From Pseudomonadota bacterium (GTDB lineage: Bacteria > Pseudomonadota > Alphaproteobacteria > Rhodobacterales > Rhodobacteraceae), in contig CAUJIP010000049.1 of NCBI GenBank assembly GCA_963205235.1, positions 1-64,000 of the forward strand: a stretch of DNA of 64,000 nucleotides. The letters are read 5' to 3'. Positions within the stretch are counted from its first letter, which is position 1, and the number at the start of each line of letters is the position of its first letter. Under the pieces are notes generated by a model that saw nothing but the letters and a program-made list of their open reading frames with translations, had not been told where the DNA came from and ran no database searches. This document shows positions 54,498 through 63,709 of this stretch, one piece after another. Made by a program: the position numbers and the translations under genes.

Positions 54498-55145
54498 ATG
54501 ACCCCCGACCAGCAATCCCTCAAGGCCGCCGAGATCTGCCGCCTCGCCCCGGTCGTTCCGGTGCTTGTGATCGACGATCTCGCCCATGCCGCGCCGCTGG
54601 CGCAGGCGCTGGTGGCAGGCGGTCTTCCGGCGCTTGAGGTCACCTTGCGCACGCCTTGCGCGCTGGATGCAATCCGCGCCATGTCACAGGTTCCCGGTGG
54701 TGTTGTGGGTGCGGGCACGCTGCTGACCCCTGCCGATGTCAAAGCCGCCAAGGCCGCAGGCGCAACGTTCGGCGTCAGCCCCGGTGCGACCGACCGGCTG
54801 ATCGCAGCCTGCGAGGAGGAGGGGCTGCCGCTTCTGCCGGGTGCCGCGACCGCCAGCGAGATCATGGTGCTTCTGGAAAAAGGTTACACGGTCCAGAAAT
54901 TCTTTCCGGCTGAACAAGCCGGGGGCGCGGCCTATCTGAAATCCATCGGATCACCCATTCCGCAGGTCAAGTTCTGCCCGACCGGTGGCATCAGCCTGAA
55001 GATCGCGCCGGATTACCTGTCGCTGAAGAACATCCTCTGCGTCGGCGGCAGTTGGGTCGCCCCCAAGGATGCGATGGCGAAAGGCGACTGGGCCACGATC
55101 ACCGCCCTTGCCCGCGAAGCTTCCGGCCTGCCCCGCAGCGCCTGA
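54498..55145 (+). CDS. eda: 2-dehydro-3-deoxy-phosphogluconate (KDPG) aldolase
   Basis: 215 aa. Cleaves KDPG to pyruvate and glyceraldehyde 3-phosphate. Glu47 (LEVTLRT) and the Schiff-base Lys134 (KFFPAE) mark the active site. GGISLKIAPDYL closes the barrel. AGAAGGAG lies 7 bases before the ATG. It follows edd across a 259-base gap with two complementary repeats. It is convergent with a small hypothetical gene, with only 3 bases between stops. Confidence 0.95.
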   Translation: MTPDQQSLKAAEICRLAPVVPVLVIDDLAHAAPLAQALVAGGLPALEVTLRTPCALDAIRAMSQVPGGVVGAGTLLTPADVKAAKAAGATFGVSPGATDRLIAACEEEGLPLLPGAATASEIMVLLEKGYTVQKFFPAEQAGGAAYLKSIGSPIPQVKFCPTGGISLKIAPDYLSLKNILCVGGSWVAPKDAMAKGDWATITALAREASGLPRSA

Positions 55146-55148
55146 CCC

Positions 55149-55424
55149 TCAGGTCGCCAGGCTTTGCCGTCCGATCCTGCCGCCCCGCCGCCGGGGCGCT
55201 TCGGGTGCGGTCAACGCCGCCTCCAGCACTTTCGACATCGGGTGTGCCGGTTCGGCGACGCCGTAAGTTGCGATCAACACCCGGACCGCATCTGGAACCG
55301 AACGGCCGACCGGGATCGACAGCGCCCAGTCGACAAAGATCGACCGGCATTCACCGGGGGTGATCCCCTCGATAAGGTAGCTTTCGCGCACCAGCCCCTT
55401 GGGGTCTGCTTCAGCCAGTTCCAT
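55149..55424 (-). CDS. Small conserved protein, unknown
   Basis: 91 aa starting MELAEADPKGLVRESYLIEGITPGECRSIFVDWALSIP (GGGGAG upstream). A compact helical sequence with one cysteine. No family recognised. Its start overlaps the end of glnE by 14 bases, so the two are likely co-expressed. It could modulate nitrogen control, but that rests on position only. Confidence 0.68.
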   Translation of the reverse strand: MELAEADPKGLVRESYLIEGITPGECRSIFVDWALSIPVGRSVPDAVRVLIATYGVAEPAHPMSKVLEAALTAPEAPRRRGGRIGRQSLAT

Positions 55425-58203
55425 CGCCCGTCTCCCCATCTTGCCCCTCGCCCACCAACCGGTTGACCGCTGCTTCCGCCTGGCCCATCGCTTTGGCCAG
55501 CGCCTGAGTCAGATCAGCCGCATCCATCGCCCCGCATTCCCGCAGGACAAAGGCGCGCCCACCTTCGCCAAGGCCGTCCCAGTCCAGCGTTCGGTCTGCC
55601 AACAGGCGTGCGGCCGCATGCAACCGCCACAGCACCCTGTAGGCCGCAAGCAGCGCCTGCGCGTCCGAATCCGGCAGGATACGACCAATACCCGCCGCGA
55701 TCTGGCGTTCGACACCACGGGCCGGACTTGCCGTGATCAGGGCCGCCGTCTGCGCCGCCAGTTCGATATCCATGATCCTGCCCGGTCCGTTCTTGGCGTC
55801 CCACGCGCCTTGCGCCGGTTTTGCCGCCTGCAGCCGGGCGCGCATTTCGGCCACATCCAACTTGACCCCGGCGCCCTGCCCTTTCAGGCCAAGGATTTCG
55901 CGCCGCAAGGCCTCGACCTCGGCCGCAAGCGTCGGCTCCCCGGTCAGGACGCGCGCCCGGGTCAGCGCCAGATGCTCCCAGGTCCAGGCCTCGGTCTCTT
56001 GATAGGTGCGAAAACTTTCCAGACTGGTCGCCACCGGACCTTGCCGCCCCGAAGGCCGCAGCCGCATGTCAACCTCGTAAAGTCGCCCTTCCGGCATCTG
56101 CGCCATCAGCGCCGTGACCAGACCTTGCGTCAGCCGCGCATAATAGGGCCGGGTCGCCAGCGGCCTTGGGCCATCCGACATCTCGACCCCGGCGGCGTCA
56201 TAGATCACGATCAAGTCAAGGTCCGAACCGGCATTCAGCCGCGCGGCCCCAATCGACCCCATCCCGACCACGACTGCCCCGCGCCCCGGCATCGCCCCGT
56301 GCTTCAGCGCAAAATCCTCGGCAACGACCTGCCACATCACCGCAACAACCGCCTCGGCCAGATCGGCATAGTGCTTCCCGGCCTCGAACCCGTCGATCAG
56401 CCCACGCAAATGATGCACGCCAACCCGGAAATGCCATTCCTTCATCCAGCGGCGGGCCTCGTTCAGGCGCGCCTCATAGTCCGGGGCCGCCGCCAGCCGT
56501 GCCGCCAATTCCTCGCGCAGGCTGGCAATCCCCGGCCAGGCACCCCAGAAACTGCCACCGATCACCCCGTCCAGAACACTTGCATTGCGCGACAGATACC
56601 GCGCCAATGCCGGGGCCGACCCTGCGATATCGACGATCAGCTCGATCAGCGTCGGGTTGGCTTCGAACAGCGAGAATATCTGCACCCCCGCAGGCAGACC
56701 TTGCAGGAACCCGTCCAAGGCGACCAAAGCCTCATCCGGGTTCGCCGCCCGGAACAATTCGCGCAAAAGCCGGGGGCGAAGGCGGCGAAAGATCGCTTGT
56801 GCCCGGTCTGACCGCAGCGCGGGATAGCTTTCCCAGCCCTTGGTGATTGCCTGAGCCGCCTCGGAAAGCTCGGGTCCCGCCTCGGCCTGGCCCGGAGCAA
56901 AGAAGCCTTCGGTCAGCCGGTCAGTCCGGTGCAGCCGATCCAGCAGATCACGGCGGAAATCGGCCTCGGACTGGCCGCAGAACGCCGCGATCCGCGCAAC
57001 CCCCTCCGCTGTTGCGGGCATGGAATGGGTTTGCGCGTCCCCCACCATCTGCAATCGATGCTCGACCTCGCGATGCGCGCGGTAAAGTGCGGTCAACTCC
57101 TCTGCCGTCTCGGGCGGCACCCAGCCCTTTGCTGCCAGCGCCGCCAGCCCGCCCACGGTCGTCCGATCCCGCAGGCCAGGATCGCGCCCACCCGCGATCA
57201 ACTGCCTTGTCTGGGTAAAGAACTCGATCTCGCGAATGCCCCCGGCCCCAAGCTTCATGTTGTGGCCCTCGACCGTGATCGGCCCATGCAGCCCCCGGTG
57301 GTCGCGAATGCGCAACCGCATGTCATGGGCATCCTGAATCGCCGCGAAGTCCAGATGCTTGCGCCATACAAAGGGCGTCAGGGTCTTCAGAAACCGCTCC
57401 CCCGCCGCCAGATCGCCGCCACAGGGTCGCGCCTTGATATAGGCCGCGCGCTCCCATGTGCGCCCTTCCGCCTCGTAATAGGCCTCGGCGGCAGCCATCG
57501 ACAGGCAGACCGGTGTCACGCTGGCGTCGGGGCGAAGGCGTAGGTCGGACCGGAAGACATAACCATCCGTCGCATCTGACAGGATCGCCGTCATCCGCCG
57601 CGTGACCTTGATGAACGAGGCCCGCGCCTCCTGTTCCTCGCCCGGATAGCGGGTTTCGTCGAAAAGGCAGATCAGGTCGATGTCAGAAGAGTAATTCAAC
57701 TCCCCCGCCCCCATCTTGCCCATGGCAAGCGCCACCATCCCGCCCGCCGTAGCCGCATCATCGGGCACGGCACCGGGCAACTTGCCCCGGCGGATTTCCT
57801 CGCCAACCTGGGTCACAAGCGCCAGATGCACCGCCTTGTCCGCCAGCCGGGTCAGGGCGCCTGTCACCGCCTCCAACGGCCAGACGCCGCCCAGGTCACA
57901 GATCGCCGCCAGCAGCGCCACCCGCCGCTTTGCCGCGCGCAGCGCCAGGGCCAAAGCATCCGGTGCCACCCCTTCAGGGGCCCTCAGCACCACCTCCAGC
58001 GCGCTTTCCGGATCGGCCACCGCTTCGGGCAACCAGTCCGCCTCGCGCAGCATCAAGCCGCGCAAATAGGGGCTGCACCCCGCCGTCGCCGACAACAGCC
58101 CCATCACCTCGGGACCAAGGTCGGGAAGACTTGCACGCAGATCCGCAGCGGCGGCAGGGTCAAAGGCACGGGGCTGGCGGGTGATGCGGCTGGCAAGGGT
58201 CAT
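55411..58203 (-). CDS. glnE: Bifunctional glutamine synthetase adenylyltransferase / deadenylase
   Basis: 930 aa. Attaches and removes AMP on GlnA in response to PII and glutamine. The N-terminal adenylyl-removing nucleotidyltransferase has SSDIDLICLFD (172-182). The C-terminal adenylylating domain has GSDLDLIVIYD (near 650). Helical linkers carry YYEAEGRTWERAAYIKARP and WTWEHLALTRARVL, which mark the family. The start at 58203 gives the usual length. No GS gene is in the window. Confidence 0.94.
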   Translation of the reverse strand: MTLASRITRQPRAFDPAAAADLRASLPDLGPEVMGLLSATAGCSPYLRGLMLREADWLPEAVADPESALEVVLRAPEGVAPDALALALRAAKRRVALLAAICDLGGVWPLEAVTGALTRLADKAVHLALVTQVGEEIRRGKLPGAVPDDAATAGGMVALAMGKMGAGELNYSSDIDLICLFDETRYPGEEQEARASFIKVTRRMTAILSDATDGYVFRSDLRLRPDASVTPVCLSMAAAEAYYEAEGRTWERAAYIKARPCGGDLAAGERFLKTLTPFVWRKHLDFAAIQDAHDMRLRIRDHRGLHGPITVEGHNMKLGAGGIREIEFFTQTRQLIAGGRDPGLRDRTTVGGLAALAAKGWVPPETAEELTALYRAHREVEHRLQMVGDAQTHSMPATAEGVARIAAFCGQSEADFRRDLLDRLHRTDRLTEGFFAPGQAEAGPELSEAAQAITKGWESYPALRSDRAQAIFRRLRPRLLRELFRAANPDEALVALDGFLQGLPAGVQIFSLFEANPTLIELIVDIAGSAPALARYLSRNASVLDGVIGGSFWGAWPGIASLREELAARLAAAPDYEARLNEARRWMKEWHFRVGVHHLRGLIDGFEAGKHYADLAEAVVAVMWQVVAEDFALKHGAMPGRGAVVVGMGSIGAARLNAGSDLDLIVIYDAAGVEMSDGPRPLATRPYYARLTQGLVTALMAQMPEGRLYEVDMRLRPSGRQGPVATSLESFRTYQETEAWTWEHLALTRARVLTGEPTLAAEVEALRREILGLKGQGAGVKLDVAEMRARLQAAKPAQGAWDAKNGPGRIMDIELAAQTAALITASPARGVERQIAAGIGRILPDSDAQALLAAYRVLWRLHAAARLLADRTLDWDGLGEGGRAFVLRECGAMDAADLTQALAKAMGQAEAAVNRLVGEGQDGETGDGTG

Positions 58204-58301
58204 GCACAAACCTTGCGACGCGCGCCCGGCAGGGTCAACCTCCTGCCAGCGCTTGACCAAGGCCACTGCGGAATGCTTGGCTGGCCCGAAAGGGACCCCC
58301 G

Positions 58302-58769
58302 ATGTCAAAATCTCTTGCCCGCGTTGTCCAGGCCCTGCGTGCCGCCGGGGTTGACGCCACACCTGTCGAGACCACGGGCGAGGCGCGCACTGCCGAGGCC
58401 GCTGCAATTGAAGCGAACTGCGCGTTGGACCAGATCGTGAAGTCGATCCTGTTTCAGGGGGAAAGCGGCCAGCTTTACCTGTTCCTGACCGCGGGCGGCA
58501 ACCGGGTCGATGCAACCCTTGCCCAATCGCTGACGGGCGAATCCCTGTCCAGGGCAGGCGGCGACCGCGTCCGACAGGTGACCGGCTTTGCCATCGGCGG
58601 GGTCGCCCCCATTGGCCATCTGACGCCATTGCCCACGTTTCTTGACCCGCGCCTTCAGGATTTTTCCGTCGTCTGGGTCGCAGCCGGAACCCCACGCCAC
58701 ATATTCGCGACCGACCCTGCGACACTGATCCAGATAACTGCCGCCCGGATCGCAAGCTTCACGGCATAG
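58302..58769 (+). CDS. YbaK/EbsC-type aminoacyl-tRNA deacylase
   Basis: 155 aa. Trans-editing domain that removes wrongly attached amino acids from tRNA. Begins SLARVVQALRAAGVDATPVET. The substrate-pocket lysine appears in IVKSILFQGE, and GGVAPIGHLTPLPTFLD is typical of the YbaK group (the ProX/YbaK branch cannot be split here). It is divergent from glnE. Confidence 0.87.
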   Translation: MSKSLARVVQALRAAGVDATPVETTGEARTAEAAAIEANCALDQIVKSILFQGESGQLYLFLTAGGNRVDATLAQSLTGESLSRAGGDRVRQVTGFAIGGVAPIGHLTPLPTFLDPRLQDFSVVWVAAGTPRHIFATDPATLIQITAARIASFTA

Positions 58770-58795
58770 GCGGTTTCGCGCTACTCGGCCGACCC

Positions 58796-58814
58796 ATGTA
58801 AATTAAATTTACAT
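58796..58814. promoter_or_regulatory. Palindrome 1 upstream of the DUF2852 gene
   Basis: ATGTAAAT-TAA-ATTTACAT, a perfect 8+3+8 inverted repeat with half-site ATGT(A/G)AA. It shares TGT-N11-ACA geometry with palindrome 2 (58854-58874), which suggests a dimeric regulator. Confidence 0.6.
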
Positions 58815-58853
58815 TCCCTCTTGATCGCCGCCATATCCGCGCGCATCTTCCCT

Positions 58854-58874
58854 CATGTGAAACGAATTCACATG
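58854..58874. promoter_or_regulatory. Palindrome 2 upstream of the DUF2852 gene
   Basis: CATGTGAA-ACGAA-TTCACATG, a perfect 8+5+8 inverted repeat. It lies just before the GGAGA ribosome site and start at 58896, about 59 bases centre to centre from palindrome 1. Confidence 0.6.
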
Positions 58875-58895
58875 AACCAACCTGGAGACCCGCCG

Positions 58896-59441
58896 ATGTA
58901 TACAACCACCGACACCGCCCGGCCTGGCGGGATCCGCGCCGGCCTTCGCCGGGGCGAAGACTGGCTGGACCGCAAGGGAAAATGGGCCTGGATCGCTGCA
59001 ATGATCCTGGGTTTTGTCTTCTTCTGGCCAGTCGGCCTTGCAACGGATGCACAAACTCGTCATTGGCATCACCTGGGTTTTGTCTTCTTCTGGCCAGTCG
59101 GCCTTGCCCTTCTTGCCTATATGATCTGGGGAAAACACATGTTTGCACGTTCCTGCGGCCAGCGCCGCGCCCATGACCACCAGTGGGGCCGACACGCGTT
59201 CCGGGCTGGCCAATCCACCGGCAACAGCGCTTTCGACAGCTACAAGACCGAAGCCCTGCGCCGCCTCGAAGACGAACAGGCGGCGTTCGAGACCTTCCTG
59301 CAGCGCCTGCGCAATTCGAAGGACAAGACCGAGTTCGACGCCTTCATGGAAGACCGCGCCCGCGCCACTGCGGCCCAGGACGCTGCCGAAGCCGAGGTTC
59401 CGCCCAAGCCTGAAACCGGCGCACGTCCCGGCGAATACTAG
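58896..59441 (+). CDS. DUF2852 protein with duplicated membrane segment
   Basis: 181 aa. Normal DUF2852 proteins have one WxxxxMxLGFxxFWPLGLALLAYMIW helix. Here a 36-base sequence (59006-59041) is repeated exactly at 59072-59107, giving LGFVFFWPVGLA twice, separated by TDAQTRHWHH, so two adjacent helices form. The C-terminal half (FDSYKTEALRRLEDEQAAFETFLQRL) is a coiled helix as in the family. Start 58896 has GGAG nine bases upstream. Twin palindromes lie in its promoter. Confidence 0.82.
   Translation: MYTTTDTARPGGIRAGLRRGEDWLDRKGKWAWIAAMILGFVFFWPVGLATDAQTRHWHHLGFVFFWPVGLALLAYMIWGKHMFARSCGQRRAHDHQWGRHAFRAGQSTGNSAFDSYKTEALRRLEDEQAAFETFLQRLRNSKDKTEFDAFMEDRARATAAQDAAEAEVPPKPETGARPGEY
59006..59107 (+). 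repeat. In-frame duplicated 36-bp segment in the DUF2852 gene
   Basis: The identical 36-bp blocks at 59006-59041 and 59072-59107 are 66 bases apart start to start (22 codons), with an unrelated 30-base spacer. Exact identity implies a recent event. Confidence 0.92.
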
Positions 59442-59463
59442 GCCAGGGTGCCGTGCCGCCTGC

Positions 59464-59499
59464 GCCCCGCCTCGCAATCTGCGGGGCGGGGCTTTCTTG
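59464..59499 (+). terminator. Terminator of the DUF2852 gene
   Basis: GCCCCGCC (59464-59471) with GGCGGGGC (59485-59492), 13-base loop, then TTTCTTGCCC. Located 20 bases after the stop. Confidence 0.7.
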
Positions 59500-59581
59500 C
59501 CCAGCTTGATCGCACTCGCCGCTTGGCGGATACGATTGGGCTTGCTAGGCTTGCCGCACTTCCGATCCAAATCCGGACCCG

Positions 59582-60409
59582 ATGCGCCACTCGCTTCCCC
59601 TGACGCCCCAGTTCTATGTGACGGCGCCGCAGCCCTGCCCCTATCTTCCGGGCCGGATGGAACGGAAGCTGTTTACCGCGCTGCAAGGCGATCATGCGCA
59701 AAAGCTGAACGACAGCCTGTCCAAGCAGGGCTTCCGCCGCAGCCAGAATGTGCTCTACCGGCCGTCCTGCGCCGAATGCTCGGCCTGCCTCTCGGCCCGG
59801 ATCAAGGTCGCCGGCTTCCAGCCCAGCCGGACCCAGAAGCGAATCCTGAAACGGGCCGAACAGCTGCGCCGAAATGCGACCAGCCCCTGGGCCACCGAAG
59901 ACCAGTTCACCCTGTTCCGCCGCTATCTCGACGACCGCCACGCCGATGGGGGCATGGCCGACATGGACATCTTCGAATTCGCCGCCATGATCGAGGAAAC
60001 CCCGATCAAAAGCCGCGTCATCGAATACACCCGCCCGGCCGGCGACGGCGAAAATGGCCGCCCGCTCACCGCCGTCTGCCTGACCGATGTCTTCGATGAC
60101 GGGCTTTCGATGGTCTACAGCTTTTACGACCCCGATCTCTCGGCCCTCAGCCTTGGCACATTTGTCATTCTTGACCACATCGCCATCGCGCGTGAGGCGG
60201 GACTGCCCTACGTCTATCTTGGCTACTGGGTCCCCGGCAGCCGCAAGATGGGCTACAAGGCGGGCTTTTCGGGGCTCGAGATCTACAAGGGCGGTAGCTG
60301 GCAGCCGCTTGGCAATACCGCAGACCATGCCGCCGATCTGCATCCCCTGTCGGTCGATCCCATTGCCGAACAGGTCGCGCGGATCAGCCTGCCCGATTCC
60401 CGGCTCTGA
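59582..60409 (+). CDS. bpt: Arginyl/leucyl-tRNA-protein transferase (Bpt type)
   Basis: 275 aa. Transfers leucine or arginine to N-termini of proteins in the bacterial N-degron pathway. N-terminal [16 protein letters not shown] is the cysteine cluster of the ATE domain, and the GNAT-like C-terminal part has [21 protein letters not shown]. Bpt in alpha- and gammaproteobacteria adds Leu to Asp/Glu N-termini. The VOC gene follows after 3 bases. Confidence 0.92.
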   Translation: MRHSLPLTPQFYVTAPQPCPYLPGRMERKLFTALQGDHAQKLNDSLSKQGFRRSQNVLYRPSCAECSACLSARIKVAGFQPSRTQKRILKRAEQLRRNATSPWATEDQFTLFRRYLDDRHADGGMADMDIFEFAAMIEETPIKSRVIEYTRPAGDGENGRPLTAVCLTDVFDDGLSMVYSFYDPDLSALSLGTFVILDHIAIAREAGLPYVYLGYWVPGSRKMGYKAGFSGLEIYKGGSWQPLGNTADHAADLHPLSVDPIAEQVARISLPDSRL

Positions 60410-60412
60410 CCG

Positions 60413-60823
60413 ATGCCCTCCCGGATTTCCGCCCTTGCGCTAGTCGTGCCCGACTATGATCAGGCCATCGCCTTCTATGTCGGAACGCTGGGGTTCCGGC
60501 TGACCGAGGATATCAACCAGGGCCGCAAGCGCTGGGTCACGGTCGAACCTCCGGGTGGTGGCGCGCGGCTGGTCCTCGCCCGCGCCGAAGGCCCGGAACA
60601 ACAGGCGGCCATTGGCAATCAGACTGGCGGACGGGTGTTCCTGTTCCTGCAAACCGATGATTTCGCCCGCGACCATGCAGCCATGCTTGCAGCGGGTGTC
60701 ACTTTCGAGGAATCCCCGCGCCACGAAGCCTATGGTTCGGTCGCTGTCTGGCGTGACCCTTTCGGCAACCGATGGGACCTGATCGGACCGCCGCCCAGCG
60801 CAGACGCCCGTCAGGGCGGATAA
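60413..60823 (+). CDS. VOC family protein (glyoxalase/bleomycin-resistance fold)
   Basis: 136 aa. Two beta-alpha-beta-beta-beta modules of the vicinal-oxygen-chelate fold: VVPDYDQAIAFYVGTLGFRLTED and a second one ending GSVAVWRDPFGNRWDLIG. The reaction is not predictable, since the fold covers isomerases, dioxygenases and binding proteins. Translated right after bpt, then followed by an HxlR regulator. Confidence 0.85.
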   Translation: MPSRISALALVVPDYDQAIAFYVGTLGFRLTEDINQGRKRWVTVEPPGGGARLVLARAEGPEQQAAIGNQTGGRVFLFLQTDDFARDHAAMLAAGVTFEESPRHEAYGSVAVWRDPFGNRWDLIGPPPSADARQGG

Positions 60824-60955
60824 GCGTCTCGACCGATTCCAAGAAACCAACCTATCACCCAGACCCTTTGATAACCTTTGGTAACGCCAGAACTTGCGGC
60901 ACAAGGGATATACGACTATCTCTGGCGCAGGCTTCCTTTCCTCCGCGAGTGCCAG

Positions 60956-61300
60956 ATGTCGCTCCCCTGCCGCAAGAACCGCACCCCTCACCCGCAATGC
61001 GCGTTGTCGGATTGCATGTCCTTCATCGGCGGGGCATGGACGCCGAACATCATCTGGTATCTGTCCACCGGCCCACGGCGGTTTTCCGAACTGCGCAGCG
61101 ACATTCCGCTTGTCTCGGCCAAGGTCCTGACCCAGCGCCTGCGCGAGTTGGAGGAGCGCGGCATCCTCTCGCGTGCGGTCATGGACACCTCGCCTCCGTC
61201 GGTCGAATACGCCCTGACCGCGCTTGGCCTTGAATTCATGCCGGTGATTCAGGCCATTGCCGAGGTTGGCCAGCGCCTGAAGGCCCGCGCCGCCGCCTGA
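60956..61300 (+). CDS. HxlR-family transcriptional regulator
   Basis: 114 aa. Winged helix-turn-helix with CALSDCMSFIGGAWTPNIIWYL, RRFSELRSDIPLVSAKVLTQRLRELEERGILSR and PPSVEYALTALG. The early cysteine in CALSDCM is the redox or quinone-sensing residue in several members. The start at 60956 opens the usual N-terminus. An upstream frame reaches 60878. It could control the neighbouring VOC gene or the TRAP transporter. Confidence 0.86.
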   Translation: MSLPCRKNRTPHPQCALSDCMSFIGGAWTPNIIWYLSTGPRRFSELRSDIPLVSAKVLTQRLRELEERGILSRAVMDTSPPSVEYALTALGLEFMPVIQAIAEVGQRLKARAAA

Positions 61301-61390
61301 GCCCCGCAGACCACGCTTGGCGCAGCGGGGAAACTCGCTTAGCAAAGAGACAAGAGTCCGGAAAACCGGCAAAGGTCAGGGGGTATCGGA

Positions 61391-61999
61391 ATGCAGGCAT
61401 TGCTTGGCCTGTCGCACGGCATTGACCGGGTGAACGAACGTGTCGGCAAGGCGGTGATGTGGCTGATCCTGCTGGCCGTCCTTGTCAGTTCCGGCAACGC
61501 CATCATCAGAAAGATAGCCCCCACACATGCCTCGAATGCCTGGCTGGAGCTGCAATGGGTCCTGTTCGGGGCCGCATTCATGGGGGCTGCGGCCCTGGTG
61601 CTAAAGCAGAACGAACATATCCGGATCGACATTTTCTACGGCACCCGCAGCCGCCGCACCCAGCATTGGATCGACCTCTTTGGCCATGCCTTCTTTGCCC
61701 TGCCCTTTGTGGTTCTCATGGCCTGGATGCTGGTTCCTTACGCTTGGGCAGCCTTCCAGTCAGGCCAGGCCTCGGGCAATGCCTCGGGCCTGATCGTCTG
61801 GCCCTCACGCGCCATTCTGGCCGGAGGGTTCCTCATGCTCATCGCGCAGGTCATCTCGGAAATCATCAAGAAGATCGCCGTGATGCAGGGTCTGATCGAA
61901 GACCCCCACCCCTTTGTCTCGGCGCATGAGGCGGCCGAGTTGGAGGGTGCAGAACTGGCGGCGACCGTGTCGGACCCGGCCAAGGGGGACAAACGCTGA
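61391..61999 (+). CDS. TRAP transporter small permease (DctQ type)
   Basis: 202 aa with four transmembrane segments. INERVGKAVMWLILLAVLVSSGNAIIRK, LELQWVLFGAAFMGAAALVLKQNEHIRIDIFY is the DctQ hallmark. The tail is longer than usual (about 20 extra residues). TGATG overlap (61997-62001) couples it to the large permease. Confidence 0.92.
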   Translation: MQALLGLSHGIDRVNERVGKAVMWLILLAVLVSSGNAIIRKIAPTHASNAWLELQWVLFGAAFMGAAALVLKQNEHIRIDIFYGTRSRRTQHWIDLFGHAFFALPFVVLMAWMLVPYAWAAFQSGQASGNASGLIVWPSRAILAGGFLMLIAQVISEIIKKIAVMQGLIEDPHPFVSAHEAAELEGAELAATVSDPAKGDKR

Positions 62000-63648
62000 T
62001 GCTGGAACTTGTCGCACAGAACATGGCGCCGATCATGTTCGTCTCGCTGGTGGTCTTTCTTCTGCTGGGCTACCCCGTCGCCTTTTCGCTGGCGGCGAAC
62101 GGGCTGTTCTTCTTTGCCATCGGCGTCTGGCTGACCCCGTATTCCGGGGGCGCCTTCAGCCTTGACTGGCCGCTTCTGGATGCCCTGAACCAGCGCGTCT
62201 GGGGCACGATGTCGAACGAGACCTTGCTGGCCATCCCCTTCTTTACCTTCATGGGCATCGTGCTGGAACGATCCGGCATGGCCGAAGACCTGCTGGACAC
62301 CATCGGCCAGCTTTTCGGCCCGATCCGTGGCGGCCTTGCTTATGCCGTCATCATCGTCGGCGCACTACTGGCCGCCACCACCGGCGTCGTCGCGGCCAGC
62401 GTGATCGCGATGGGACTGATCTCGCTGCCGATCATGCTGCGCTATGGCTATGACCGGCGCGTGGCAAGTGGGGTCATCGCCGCATCGGGCACACTGGCGC
62501 AGATCATCCCGCCCTCGCTGGTGCTGATCGTGCTTGCTGACCAGTTGGGCAAATCGGTGGGCGACATGTACAAGGGGGCAATGCTTCCCGGCTTTGTCCT
62601 GACCGGGCTTTACATGGGCTATATCTTCATCGTCTCCCTGATCCGCCCCACCTGGGTGCCCGCCCTGCCGCCCGAGGCGCGGACACTGGGCCACGGCATC
62701 CTGTCGCTTATTGTCGCCATCGCCGCCGCCATCGGCATCGGCTACGGCGCGCATCTATGGCTTTATCCGACCCAAGGCGCGAACGCCGACATCCTTGGCG
62801 CAAGCTTGGGGGTCGTCGCGATCTATATCTGGGCCATTGCCGACAACGCACTGGGGATCAACCTTTTGTCGAACCTTGCCCGCCAAGTGATCGTCGTCCT
62901 GATCCCACCGCTTGCGCTGGTCTTCCTTGTCCTTGGAACCATCTTTCTTGGCATCGCCACCCCGACCGAAGGCGGAGCCATGGGTGCGCTTGGCGCAATG
63001 GTCATGGCCGCGCTCAAGGGCAGGCTGACAAGGGCGGTGATCACCCAAGCCCTTGCCTCGACCACAAGACTTTCGGCCTTTGTGATGTTCATCCTGATCG
63101 GGGCGCGGGTCTTCAGCCTGGCCTTCTATGGGGTCAACGGCCATATCTGGGTTGAACATCTTCTGGTCGGCCTGCCGGGGGGCCAGATCGGGTTCCTGAT
63201 CTTCGTCTCGATCCTGGTGTTCCTTCTGGCCTTCTTTCTGGATTTCTTCGAACTCGCGTTCATCATCGTCCCCCTGCTCGTCGCCCCGGCCAATGCTTTG
63301 GGCATCGACCTGATCTGGTTCGGGGTGATCCTTGGAGTAAACATGCAGACCTCGTTCATGCACCCGCCCTTCGGCTTTGCGCTCTTTTACCTGCGCTCGG
63401 TCGCGCCACGCGGGCCCTATGCCGACAAGGTGACGGGGGAACGGCTGGCAGGCGTCTCAACCGGCCAGATCTATTGGGGGGCGATGCCCTTTGTCGTGAT
63501 CCAGGTGGTGATGATCGGGATGGTCATCGCTTTCCCGCAACTGGTCATGCACTACAAGGGCGCGGTGGTGGACCCCGCTTCCGTCACCATCACGATCCCG
63601 GCCCTGCAACCGCTTGCCCCGCTTGGTGCCCCGGCGGTCGCCCCCTAG
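61999..63648 (+). CDS. TRAP transporter large permease (DctM type)
   Basis: 549 aa, longer than the ~430-aa standard because of an extra membrane stretch near residues 195-300. FLLLGYPVAFSLAANG, GLAYAVIIVGALLAATTGVVAASV, GTLAQIIPPSLVLIVLADQ and TPTEGGAMGALGA are DctM motifs. The layout resembles the mannitol/chloroaromatic-compound branch, whose substrates are not dicarboxylates in all cases. Confidence 0.92.
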   Translation: MLELVAQNMAPIMFVSLVVFLLLGYPVAFSLAANGLFFFAIGVWLTPYSGGAFSLDWPLLDALNQRVWGTMSNETLLAIPFFTFMGIVLERSGMAEDLLDTIGQLFGPIRGGLAYAVIIVGALLAATTGVVAASVIAMGLISLPIMLRYGYDRRVASGVIAASGTLAQIIPPSLVLIVLADQLGKSVGDMYKGAMLPGFVLTGLYMGYIFIVSLIRPTWVPALPPEARTLGHGILSLIVAIAAAIGIGYGAHLWLYPTQGANADILGASLGVVAIYIWAIADNALGINLLSNLARQVIVVLIPPLALVFLVLGTIFLGIATPTEGGAMGALGAMVMAALKGRLTRAVITQALASTTRLSAFVMFILIGARVFSLAFYGVNGHIWVEHLLVGLPGGQIGFLIFVSILVFLLAFFLDFFELAFIIVPLLVAPANALGIDLIWFGVILGVNMQTSFMHPPFGFALFYLRSVAPRGPYADKVTGERLAGVSTGQIYWGAMPFVVIQVVMIGMVIAFPQLVMHYKGAVVDPASVTITIPALQPLAPLGAPAVAP

Positions 63649-63661
63649 GCCCCGCAATGCA

Positions 63662-63691
63662 AAAGGCCCCGTGGTTTCCCACGGGGCCTTT
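63662..63691. terminator. Bidirectional terminator between dctM and dctP
   Basis: 13-bp perfect stem AAAGGCCCCGTGG / CCACGGGGCCTTT with loop TTTC. Poly-A and poly-T ends give short U tracts on both strands. It separates two convergent TRAP genes. Confidence 0.9.
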
Positions 63692-63709
63692 GATTGCCTT
63701 ACCCCGGGA

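Noticed and set aside
58797-58874. PpsR/CrtJ-type sites (TGT-N12-ACA)
   Set aside because: Both palindromes have TGT-N11-ACA, one base too short, and no photosynthesis genes are present.
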